The position numbers and the translations under genes were made by a program. The notes beneath the pieces are model-generated. The model did no database searches. It was not told the origin of the DNA and saw only the letters and a program-made list of their open reading frames with translations. DNA of 64,000 nt from DASTEQ01 sp040905185 (GTDB lineage: Bacteria > Chloroflexota > Limnocylindria > QHBO01): contig JBBDRZ010000006.1 in NCBI GenBank assembly GCA_040905185.1, positions 58,285 through 122,284 on the forward strand. Reading direction: 5' to 3'. This document shows positions 57,320-64,000 of this stretch, piece by piece (the first letter of the stretch is position 1; every line of letters starts with the position of its first letter).

Positions 57320-58174
57320 GTGTCCGTCGACCTCGAGGACCTCCCCGCCTGGGCCGAGCCCTTCGCGGCGGCCGATCGGCTGGCCCGCCGCGCCGGCCTG
57401 CGGCGCATCGATCGAGCGTGGGCCTGGGGCGGGGCCACCGGAAAGGGTGTCCGAGTGGCCATCATCGACAGCGGCGTCGAGGGCGACCATCCGTGGGTCG
57501 AGGGCCGGCTGGTCGAGAGCGTGGCGGTCCGCATCGACACCAACGGCAATGCGGAGGTCGTGCCCGATGAGCCCACCGACCTGTACGGCCATGGGACGGC
57601 ATGCGCCGGGATCATCGTCGGCCTGGCACCCCAGGTCGAGATCGTCTCGGTCCGGGTCCTGAATGAGGATCTGAAGGGCAAGGGGGCCGCGTTCGTCGAA
57701 GGCCTGTCGTGGGCCATCGAGCGCGGAGTGCAGGTCGCGAACCTGAGCCTGTCCTCCAAGAGCGAGGCGCTGTATCCGGTCTTCCACGAGCTGGCGGACG
57801 AGGCCTATTTCCGGAACGTCATGCTGGTCAGCGCCGCCAACAACGTGAACGTGGCGTCGTACCCGTCGCTGTTCAGCAGCGTCGTCTCGGTGGCTGCACA
57901 CGCCGAGCCCGATCCATGGCGCCTGTACTACAACCCGAAGCCGCCGGTCGAGTTCGGGGCCTGGGGGGTCGACGTCCCGATCGCGTGGAAGGACGGGACC
58001 GAGACGGTGGCCACCGGCAACTCCTTCGCCGCTCCCCACGTGGCCGCCATGGCAGCTCTCATCGTGTCCAAGCACCCAATGCTGACGCCGTTCGAGCTGA
58101 AGGCCATCCTGGCTGCGGTGGCCGACAACCCTCGCCCCGCCGCTCGCCGCGCACGAAGGGTGACGCCCAGCTAG
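57320..58174 (+). CDS. Subtilisin-like serine protease (S8), cytosolic
   Basis: 284 residues from the GTG at 57320. The Ser protease triad is present: Asp in VAIIDSGVEGDHP, His in LYGHGTACAGIIVGLAP, Ser in TGNSFAAPHVAAMAALI. ANLSLSSKSE supplies the substrate-binding strand, with the oxyanion Asn probably in SAANNVN. No signal peptide or propeptide is evident, so an intracellular subtilase is likely. It follows the GAF gene by 7 bases; a regulatory partnership is inferred. Confidence 0.9.
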   Translation: MSVDLEDLPAWAEPFAAADRLARRAGLRRIDRAWAWGGATGKGVRVAIIDSGVEGDHPWVEGRLVESVAVRIDTNGNAEVVPDEPTDLYGHGTACAGIIVGLAPQVEIVSVRVLNEDLKGKGAAFVEGLSWAIERGVQVANLSLSSKSEALYPVFHELADEAYFRNVMLVSAANNVNVASYPSLFSSVVSVAAHAEPDPWRLYYNPKPPVEFGAWGVDVPIAWKDGTETVATGNSFAAPHVAAMAALIVSKHPMLTPFELKAILAAVADNPRPAARRARRVTPS

Positions 58175-58257
58175 CAAGCGCCCTGGCGGTATCGGTCAGG
58201 CGCAGGGCCGGACCGATAGAATGACCGGGCCCACCCCGCCACCCAGGAGCCCGGCCC

Positions 58258-59475
58258 GTGTTCTACGTCCAGCGCGGCCAGGTGCCGCCCAAGCGCCACA
58301 CCCAGTTCCGCAAGCCGGACGGCACGCTGTACGCCGAGGAGCTGTTCGGGGTCGAGGGCTTCACGGGGCGAGCGTCGCTGCTGTATCACCACACGCCGCC
58401 CACCCGCACCCACCGGATCGAGAAGGTGCGTGACGTCGCGCTGGAGGGGTGGGCGGACGCCCCGCATCGGCACTACCTGGTCAACACCAAGGACGTCGAG
58501 CCCAGCGGGGACGCGGTCACGGGTCGCCTTCCGCTGTTCTTCAACGCCGACGTCGTGTTCGGGGTGGTGCGTCCCGCCGAGGCGATGAGCCGCTTCTATC
58601 GCAACGGGGAAGCGGACGAGATGCTGTTCGTGCACGAGGGGCACGGGACCCTGGAGACCATCTTCGGCCCGATCGAGTACCGGCCCGGCGACTACCTCGT
58701 CATCCCCATCGGCACCACCTACCGCGTCGTCCCCGCCCAGGGCGACGCCCAGCGCATGCTGTGGCTCGAGTGCCCGACCAACCTCGAGCCGCCGCGCCGG
58801 TATCGGAACGAGTACGGGCAGCTGCTCGAGCACTCGCCCTACGCGGAGCGCGACATCCGCCCCCCGGCCGAGATGGACGCCAATACCGAGAGCGGCGACT
58901 TCGTGGTCGAGGTCAAGACCCGCGGCCGGGTCACCGCCTACCACTTCACTCATCACCCGTTCGACCTGGTCGGCTGGGACGGGTTCCTGTATCCGTATGC
59001 CTTCAACATCGAGGACTTCGAGCCGATCACCGGGCGCATCCACCAGCCGCCGCCGGTGCACCAGACCTTCCAGGCCCGGAACTTCGTGGTGTGCTCGTTC
59101 GTCCCGCGCAAGTTCGATTACCACCCCCTCGCCATCCCGGCGCCCTACAACCACTCGAACATCAACTCTGACGAGGTCATCTATTACGTGGCCGGCAACT
59201 TCATGAGCCGTCGGGGGGTGGACAGCAGCTCCTTCACCGTCCATCCGGCGGGCATCCCCCACGGGCCGCACCCGGGGACCGTGGAGGCCTCCATCGGCAA
59301 GGAGGCAACCGAGGAGCTGGCGGTCATGATCGACACGTTCCATCCGCTCCACCTCACCCGCCAGGCCGGTGAGCTGGAGGACCCCGCCTACCCATTCAGC
59401 TGGCTGCCGCCCAAGGATGCCGAGGCCGAAGCCCGCGAGCTGGCGGACCGCGGCGCTGAGGCATTCCCGGACTGA
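58258..59475 (+). CDS. hmgA: Homogentisate 1,2-dioxygenase family protein
   Basis: 405 residues from the GTG at 58258 behind AGGAG. It opens the homogentisate ring to maleylacetoacetate with Fe(II). Seen: YVQRGQVPPKRHTQFRKPDG, RNGEADEMLFVHEGHGTLET, IFGPIEYRPGDYLVIPIGTT, FVVEVKTRGRVTAYHFTHHP, YNHSNINSDEVIYYVAGNFM, FTVHPAGIPHGPHPGTVEAS with the metal His residues. It is shorter than the usual 430 or so and belongs to a divergent branch. Hpd (50278) provides its substrate. TAGAAT at 58217-58222 could be its -10. Confidence 0.88.
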   Translation: MFYVQRGQVPPKRHTQFRKPDGTLYAEELFGVEGFTGRASLLYHHTPPTRTHRIEKVRDVALEGWADAPHRHYLVNTKDVEPSGDAVTGRLPLFFNADVVFGVVRPAEAMSRFYRNGEADEMLFVHEGHGTLETIFGPIEYRPGDYLVIPIGTTYRVVPAQGDAQRMLWLECPTNLEPPRRYRNEYGQLLEHSPYAERDIRPPAEMDANTESGDFVVEVKTRGRVTAYHFTHHPFDLVGWDGFLYPYAFNIEDFEPITGRIHQPPPVHQTFQARNFVVCSFVPRKFDYHPLAIPAPYNHSNINSDEVIYYVAGNFMSRRGVDSSSFTVHPAGIPHGPHPGTVEASIGKEATEELAVMIDTFHPLHLTRQAGELEDPAYPFSWLPPKDAEAEARELADRGAEAFPD

Positions 59476-59500
59476 GCGGGCGGCCCACGAGCCTCGCGCC

Positions 59501-60001
59501 GTGATCCTGTACTTCCTGCGCCACGGCAAGGCCGGAGAGTACCGAGCCGGCGATCCGACCGATGACGCCCGCGAGCTGACCGATGCCGGCGTGGCCGAGC
59601 TGCGCGCCGCTGCCCCGCTCTGGCGCCGACTGAACCTGCGCCCCGATCTCGTCATCAGCTCCCCGCTGGCGCGCGCGCTCCGGACCGCGGAGCTGCTCGT
59701 TGAAGGCGTCCGCCTGACCAGGCGGCCGCTGGCCGATGACCGGCTGCGGCCCGGGGCCGAGTGGGCGGACATGGCCCGCGCCCTGACCACCGACCGGGAT
59801 GCTCGGCGCGTGCTGTTCGTGGGCCACGAACCCGACCTCTCGGCCGCGGTTGCGCTGCTCACCGGTGCGCGGGCCGTTCGCCTGCGCGCGGGTGGCGTCG
59901 CCTGTGTCGAGTTCCCGGGTATCCCGGAGCCAGGCGCCGGAGAGCTGGCCTGGCTGCTGGACCCGGACCTCTACTCGGGCCCCATCTACGGGTCCGGCTG
60001 A
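59501..60001 (+). CDS. sixA: Phosphohistidine phosphatase SixA family
   Basis: 166 residues from the GTG at 59501. The histidine phosphatase motif LYFLRHGKAGEYRAG provides the phospho-His nucleophile (Arg-His-Gly). ELTDAGVAELRAAAPLW, LVISSPLARALRTAELL and RVLFVGHEPDLSAAVALL with the second catalytic His complete the SixA pattern. It removes phosphate from phosphohistidine, such as on HPt or PTS-type proteins. It is 25 bases after hmgA, so it may be in the same transcript, without obvious metabolic link. Confidence 0.9.
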   Translation: MILYFLRHGKAGEYRAGDPTDDARELTDAGVAELRAAAPLWRRLNLRPDLVISSPLARALRTAELLVEGVRLTRRPLADDRLRPGAEWADMARALTTDRDARRVLFVGHEPDLSAAVALLTGARAVRLRAGGVACVEFPGIPEPGAGELAWLLDPDLYSGPIYGSG

Positions 60002-60247
60002 TGGCATTTATGCCTGTCCGTGACCCCTATCGGCCAAGATCCCGCTCCTGTTTGGCCGGCACGTGTCCGCCGGAGTCCCATTCCGCGCTTCAAGGGCAAA
60101 TCCGCCGCTTCAGCGGTGCCTGGGGAAGCGGAACCCTAACCCTGCCTAGCCGATGGGTATCACCAACGGGCACATCCGCCGTGAAGGTGGGCTGATCGGG
60201 ATCACCATGAGGCACATTCCGGTACAGCCTCACTTCCGCGCCGAGGC

Positions 60248-61282
60248 CTAGCCTGGAACGACCACCACTTTGCCGAAGGCGCGCCGCGCGTCCAGGTGCT
60301 CCTGGGCGGCCCGCGTTTCGGCCAGTGGGAAGGTCCGGTCGATGACCGCCTCCACGCGTCCGGCCTGGATGAGGTCCAGCACGCCGGCCATATCGGACCG
60401 GGTTGCGCCCATCGAACCCAGGATCGTGAACTGGCGCCAGAACAGGTTCCACAAGTCGGTTTCGGCCATCCGGCCCGTCAGACCGCCGCAGGTCACGACC
60501 CGGCCCCCGGTGCGGAGACTGGCCAGGCTGTGGCGCCAGGTGGCCGGACCGATGTGCTCGAACACGACGTCCACCCCGCGACCGTCTGTGATGCGCATCA
60601 CCTCCAGCTCGAAGCGGGGCGACTCGGCATGGTTGATGACGTGATCCGCACCCAGCTCGCGGGCCTTGGCCAGCTTGGCCGCTGAGCCGGCGGTGGCGAT
60701 CACCGTGCAGCCCAGCTCGCGGGCGATCTGGATCGCCGCGCTCCCGATTCCCGAGCCGGCGGCCAGGACCAGCACCCATTCGCCGGACTGGACCTGGGCA
60801 CGGCTGACGAGCATGTGCCACGCGGTGCCGAAAGCCGCGGGCAGGGCCGCGGCCTGGGCATCGGTGATCAAGTCCGGGGTCCGCACCAGGCAGCTGGCCG
60901 GCGCGGTCAGGTACTCGGCGAACCCGCCGTCGCGACTGAGGCCGATGATCTGGCGGTTCTCGCACAGGTTTTCGCGGCCATCGCGGCAGTACGAGCACGT
61001 CCCGTCCGCGGTGAAGGCCAGCACGATGACCCGCTCCCCGACCGACCAGCCACTGACCGCCGACCCGAGGGCGACGATCTCCCCCGCCGGCTCCAGCCCT
61101 CCGATGTGCGGCAGGGGGGCGCGCATGCCGTGGCTCCCCTCGCGGACGTGGAGGTCGAGGTGGTTGAGCCCGCAGGCGCCGACCCGCACCAGGACCTCAT
61201 CCGGCCCGGGGACCGGATCAGGGACGTCCTCGTAGGACAGGACCTCAGGACCACCTCGTCGGCGGAAGATGACTGCTTTCAT
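60248..61282 (-). CDS. Zinc-type alcohol dehydrogenase / quinone oxidoreductase-like
   Basis: 344 residues from the ATG at 61282; longer reading lies inside the divergent fabF. MDR family: EDVPDPVPGPDEVLVRVGAC, GLNHLDLHVREGS, GLEPAGEIVALGSAVSGWSV. A structural zinc loop has four Cys (CSYCRDGRENLCENRQ region), and the Rossmann loop is LVLAAGSGIGSAAIQIAREL. Catalytic zinc ligands are weak, since the usual Cys-x-x-His start is replaced by GLNHLDLH. A zinc-dependent or quinone-type oxidoreductase is inferred; the substrate is unknown. The 246-base region beyond its 3' end has no gene I can see. Confidence 0.85.
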   Translation of the reverse strand: MKAVIFRRRGGPEVLSYEDVPDPVPGPDEVLVRVGACGLNHLDLHVREGSHGMRAPLPHIGGLEPAGEIVALGSAVSGWSVGERVIVLAFTADGTCSYCRDGRENLCENRQIIGLSRDGGFAEYLTAPASCLVRTPDLITDAQAAALPAAFGTAWHMLVSRAQVQSGEWVLVLAAGSGIGSAAIQIARELGCTVIATAGSAAKLAKARELGADHVINHAESPRFELEVMRITDGRGVDVVFEHIGPATWRHSLASLRTGGRVVTCGGLTGRMAETDLWNLFWRQFTILGSMGATRSDMAGVLDLIQAGRVEAVIDRTFPLAETRAAQEHLDARRAFGKVVVVPG

Positions 61283-61293
61283 CGGTCTCGCTC

Positions 61294-61299
61294 CATAAT
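61294..61299 (+). promoter_or_regulatory. Putative -10 element CATAAT
   Basis: CATAAT ends 11 bases before the ATG of fabF. It lies in the 28-base gap between the divergent oxidoreductase and fabF genes. Confidence 0.4.
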
Positions 61300-61310
61300 C
61301 GGGCCCGAGT

Positions 61311-62567
61311 ATGCCAGCCGAGCCGTCGAGCGCACCGCGGATCGTCATCACCGGGATGGGTGCCATCACCCCGCTCGGCAATGACGTGGCCAGCCTGTGG
61401 CGCAACCTGTTGGCAGGAACGTCGGTCGCGCATGCCATCGACCGATTCGACACGTCCCGCTTCCGCACCCGGTTCGCGGCCGAGGTCGTTGACTTCGACC
61501 CCACCGCCTGGATGGACCCCAAGGACGCGCGGCGCGCCGACCGCGTCATCCAGTTCGCGATGGCCACCTCGACCCAGGCCCTGGCCGAGGCCGGGCTTCA
61601 CCCCGAAGGTGACCTGGCCGATGAGGTCGGTGTGCTGATCGGGACCGGGATCGGCGGCTTGACCAGCCTGGACGAGGCGGGCCGGGTCATGCGCGAGGAA
61701 GGGCCCGACCGCGTCACGCCGATGACCGCGGTCAACATGCTGCCCGACATGGCGTCTGGACAGGTGGCCATCCAGTTCGGGCTGCGCGGGGTGAACTTCT
61801 GTGTCGTCTCGGCCTGCGCCACCGGCACCAACGCGGTCGGTGAGGCGGCCGAGATCATCAAGCGCGGCGACGCGGTGGCCATGGTAGTGGGCGGCACCGA
61901 AGCGCCGGTCACCCCGCTGGCCCTGGCCGCCTTCCACCGCACCGGCTCGCTGTCCACCCGCAATGACGACCCCATACACGCCTCACGGCCATTCGAGCGG
62001 GACCGCGACGGGTTCGTGGTCGGCGAGGGCGCGGGCGGCCTGGTGCTGGAGCGTCTCGACTTCGCGCTGGAGCGCGGGGCGACCCCGCTGGCCGAAGTGA
62101 TCGGCTACGGCAACGCGGCCGATGCGTTCCACGTCAGCGCCCCGGAGCCGGAAGGCCGGGGAGCCGCGCGCTCGATGTCGCGCGCCATGGCCAAGGCCGG
62201 CCTCACGCCGGAGGACATCGACTACATCAACGCCCACGGCACCAGCACGACTCTCAACGACCGCAGCGAGACGAGGGCCATCAAGCTGGCCATGGGCGAC
62301 CACGCCTTTCGGGTGCCGATCAGCTCCACCAAGTCGATGACCGGGCACATGCTGGGCGCGGCCGGCGTCGTGGAGGCCGTCGTCTGCGTGCAGGCTATTC
62401 GGGAGGGCGTCATTCCTCCCACCATCAACTACGACAACCCCGATCCGGAATGTGATCTCGACTACGTCCCCAACCAGGCGCGCAGGGTCGCGGTCCGGAC
62501 CGCCATGTCGAACTCATTCGGTTTCGGAGGCCACAACGCCACTATCATCCTGCGCGCCTACCCCTGA
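61311..62567 (+). CDS. fabF: 3-Oxoacyl-ACP synthase II
   Basis: 418 residues. It condenses malonyl-ACP with acyl-ACP in fatty acid elongation. The Cys-His-His triad is Cys169 in VSACATGTNAVGEA, His in INAHGTSTTLND and His in KSMTGHMLGAAGVVEAVV. Openings RIVITGMGAITPLGNDVASL and ending NSFGFGGHNATIIL are complete. It faces fabI in convergent orientation, 3 bases apart. Confidence 0.95.
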   Translation: MPAEPSSAPRIVITGMGAITPLGNDVASLWRNLLAGTSVAHAIDRFDTSRFRTRFAAEVVDFDPTAWMDPKDARRADRVIQFAMATSTQALAEAGLHPEGDLADEVGVLIGTGIGGLTSLDEAGRVMREEGPDRVTPMTAVNMLPDMASGQVAIQFGLRGVNFCVVSACATGTNAVGEAAEIIKRGDAVAMVVGGTEAPVTPLALAAFHRTGSLSTRNDDPIHASRPFERDRDGFVVGEGAGGLVLERLDFALERGATPLAEVIGYGNAADAFHVSAPEPEGRGAARSMSRAMAKAGLTPEDIDYINAHGTSTTLNDRSETRAIKLAMGDHAFRVPISSTKSMTGHMLGAAGVVEAVVCVQAIREGVIPPTINYDNPDPECDLDYVPNQARRVAVRTAMSNSFGFGGHNATIILRAYP

Positions 62568-62570
62568 CCG

Positions 62571-63386
62571 CTAGCCAGCCGGTTCCTCGGCCGAGCTCTC
62601 TCGGGCGCCGATGCCCAGGGCGTGGAATCCGCCGTCCACGTGAATCATCTCCCCGGTGGTGAGTGGCGCCCAGTCGCTGAGCAGGAAGCAGACCATGCGC
62701 CCGACCGGCATCGAGTCGTTTACGTCCCAGCCCAGCGGGGCGCGGTCCCCCCATCGCCCGGCGATGAGGTCAAAGCCGGGGATGTTCTTGCCGGCCAGGG
62801 AGCGGATCGGCCCCGCGGACACGGTGTTGACGCGGATGTGATGCTGGCCCAGGTCGCGGGCCAGGTAGCGGCTGATCGATTCCAGGGCCGCCTTGGCCAC
62901 GCCCATCCAGTCGTAGATCGGCCACGCAAACCGGGCGTCGAAGTCCAGGCTTACGACCGATGCGCCGCCGGACGCCCCGGACACCTTCAGCAGCGGCAGC
63001 ATCCCCGCGGTCAGGGCCTTCAACGAGAACGCGCTGGTCTGGAACGTGACCGCGGCGCTCTCCCACGGCGTATCCAGGAACCCTCCCCCCATGGCGTCCT
63101 GGGGAGCGAACCCAATCGCGTGCAGGAGCCCATCGAGCCGCCCCCAGCGCCGCTCCAGGTCGGCCGCCACGGCCGCGATCTGGGCGTCATCGTTGACGTC
63201 CATCTCCAACACGTCGGGCACCGGGTCGAGCCGGCGCGCGATCCGCTGGGTCAGGCTCATCGCCCGCCCCACCCCGGTCAGCACGATCTCGGCCCCCGCC
63301 TCCTGGGCAACCCGCGCACACGAGAACGCGATCGAGTCATCGGTCAGCACGCCGGTCACCAGGATCTTCTTGCCCGCCAGCAGCAT
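62571..63386 (-). CDS. fabI: Enoyl-ACP reductase, InhA/FabI type
   Basis: 271 residues. It reduces trans-2-enoyl-ACP with NADH, the last step of the elongation cycle. The opening AGKKILVTGVLTDDSIAFSC, then ARVAQEAGAEIVLTG, closely recalls mycobacterial InhA; LLHAIGFAPQDAMGG follows. The catalytic Tyr-x-x-x-x-x-Lys motif is YDWMGVAK, and AGPIRSLAGKNIPGF completes the site. On the coding strand TACAAT (63399-63394) lies 7 bases before the ATG. Confidence 0.94.
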   Translation of the reverse strand: MLLAGKKILVTGVLTDDSIAFSCARVAQEAGAEIVLTGVGRAMSLTQRIARRLDPVPDVLEMDVNDDAQIAAVAADLERRWGRLDGLLHAIGFAPQDAMGGGFLDTPWESAAVTFQTSAFSLKALTAGMLPLLKVSGASGGASVVSLDFDARFAWPIYDWMGVAKAALESISRYLARDLGQHHIRVNTVSAGPIRSLAGKNIPGFDLIAGRWGDRAPLGWDVNDSMPVGRMVCFLLSDWAPLTTGEMIHVDGGFHALGIGARESSAEEPAG

Positions 63387-63393
63387 GCGGCCG

Positions 63394-63399
63394 ATTGTA
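63394..63399 (-). promoter_or_regulatory. Putative -10 element TACAAT (minus strand)
   Basis: On the minus strand TACAAT ends 7 bases before the fabI ATG with no Shine-Dalgarno sequence between, the clearest leaderless example on that strand. Confidence 0.42.
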
Positions 63400-63432
63400 C
63401 CGGCCGCCGGAACGGCTACCCTGACCCGACCG

Positions 63433-63888
63433 ATGATGGTGCGGCTGTTCGATTACACGGTCCCCGTGGCGGACCCGGCGGCGGGGATTCCGAACCTGCG
63501 CGAGGCCTTGGCCGAGCTCCCGACTACCGAGCGCAAGACCCTCCTGACCAGCCTGTTCAAGCCCGAGCGCATGCCCGGCTCCATGGAGCGTCTGACCACC
63601 CTGGTCGTCGACGTGGACGCCAGCTTCGGGGACCTGCTGACCGTGCTCGACAACGCGTCCCGTGCCCGGACGTTCGTCGCCATCGACGAGGCCCGCCCGA
63701 TCCTGGACCGATATCTGCCCCCGTCCGCCGTGGCCGGGATCCGCGAATGGGACGTCGCCCGCCTCCACGAGCCGTACGGAGATGGCACGTACCACGGACG
63801 TCTCCTGAAGCGGGTCCGCAAGCAGCTCCGATCAGTCGGCAGCCGCGAGGCGCTCACGACCCCATTCCTCTTCCGCCGGGAATGGTGA
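63433..63888 (+). CDS. Unknown small soluble protein
   Basis: 151 residues from the first of two adjacent ATGs (63433, 63436). Near the start is LFDYTVPVADPAAGIPNLRE, then ELPTTERKTLLTSLFKPERM, VVDVDASFGDLLTVLDNASR, VAIDEARPILDRYLPPSAVA. The tail is basic (LLKRVRKQLRSVG). Acidic Asp pairs are frequent, but no known motif is evident. It is divergent from fabI, with TACCCT about 12 bases before the start. Confidence 0.6.
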   Translation: MMVRLFDYTVPVADPAAGIPNLREALAELPTTERKTLLTSLFKPERMPGSMERLTTLVVDVDASFGDLLTVLDNASRARTFVAIDEARPILDRYLPPSAVAGIREWDVARLHEPYGDGTYHGRLLKRVRKQLRSVGSREALTTPFLFRREW

Positions 63889-63945
63889 CGGCATGACGCG
63901 ACGCCGGGGGCGCGGCAGGCCCTACCAGCCATTGCCCAAGCGGAC

Positions 63946-64000
63946 TGTCTGAGTTCACGACATCGTGGACAGATGTCTCGGGAGATAGTGGACACCTTCG
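63946..64000. mobile_element. Possible insertion-sequence terminal region (IS481-like), cut by window edge
   Basis: From TGTCTGAGTTCACGACATCG onward the DNA changes character and becomes less G+C-rich. GTGGACA occurs twice (63965-63971, 63988-63994), and GACATC/GATGTC (63959-63964, 63972-63977) form an inverted pair. Repeated TGTC/GGACA blocks of this kind recall terminal regions of IS481-type elements. No transposase is visible in the window, so the call rests on pattern memory only. Confidence 0.35.

Noticed and set aside
60002..60247. Coding capacity in the 246-base gap between sixA and the oxidoreductase
   Set aside because: Short frames are shadows or lack starts and composition typical of neighbours; I see no gene, strong hairpin or repeat here.

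Overview
This 64 kb window is high-GC (roughly two thirds G+C by eye), densely coding, and free-living bacterial in content. I saw no rRNA, tRNA or CRISPR array, and no gap between genes longer than about 300 bases. The taxon is inferred, not shown. An InhA-like FabI, ThyX, class III adenylyl cyclases, many GTG starts and very short or absent 5' leaders suit Chloroflexota (Limnocylindria/Ellin6529-like) or an actinobacterial relative. The edges cut a membrane protein at the left (1-184, minus) and reach what looks like an insertion-sequence end at the right (63946-64000).

Layout. 0.2-8 kb: lipoprotein, methyltransferase, P5C dehydrogenase, DUF4288-like protein, dihydroorotate dehydrogenase, GABA-type aminotransferase and a two-subunit CoA-transferase. 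8-9.2 kb: an AT-richer islet with a BrnT/BrnA-like toxin-antitoxin pair facing an unknown gene across a 37-bp palindrome. 9.2-19 kb: polysaccharide deacetylase, Lon-N protein, aldehyde dehydrogenase, TPR-adenylyl cyclase, fumarase C, DUF309, J-domain protein and a large membrane protein. 19-24.8 kb: membrane protein plus two-component system, aminobutyraldehyde-type dehydrogenase, cobalamin adenosyltransferase, MIP18 protein. 24.8-27.4 kb: three related small membrane proteins with a 31-bp repeat and a deacetylase gene fragment. 27.4-32.6 kb: degenerate GGDEF protein, ThyX, small proteins. 32.8-40.2 kb: leucine/isovalerate degradation genes (methylcrotonyl-CoA carboxylase, enoyl-CoA hydratase, HMG-CoA lyase) mixed with VOC and SseB-like genes. 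40.2-44.8 kb: nucleoside hydrolase with a complete ECF transporter. 44.9-52.4 kb: cyclase-ATPase regulator, CoA-type NUDIX, inositol phosphatase, nucleoside phosphorylase, HPP dioxygenase, Thr/Ser dehydratase. 52.4-60 kb: acetylpolyamine-type deacetylase, MFS-cNMP fusion, Crp/Fnr regulator, an 87-bp-repeat protein, GAF protein, subtilase, homogentisate dioxygenase, SixA. 60.2-64 kb: zinc/quinone alcohol dehydrogenase, FabF, FabI, unknown protein.

Working together. The window is rich in amino-acid and polyamine catabolism: Leu (MCC, hydratase, HMG-CoA lyase), Tyr (Hpd, HmgA), Pro/Glu (P5C dehydrogenase), GABA/putrescine (aminotransferase, aldehyde dehydrogenases, acetylpolyamine hydrolase) and Thr/Ser. 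Fumarase feeds the products into the TCA cycle. Nucleoside hydrolase, phosphorylase and the ECF transporter suggest nucleoside or base scavenging. Two cyclases and two cyclic-nucleotide-binding proteins suggest cAMP-type signalling.

Most unusual points: an excisionase-type helix-turn-helix fused in frame to a biotin carboxylase; an 87-bp tandem-repeat gene behind a Crp/Fnr gene; two intergenic elements bounded by TGTACA-type inverted repeats at an identical 128-bp span; probable ACG and CTG start codons behind strong ribosome-binding sites; and a recurrent -10-like hexamer 6-11 bases before start codons, implying leaderless transcription.
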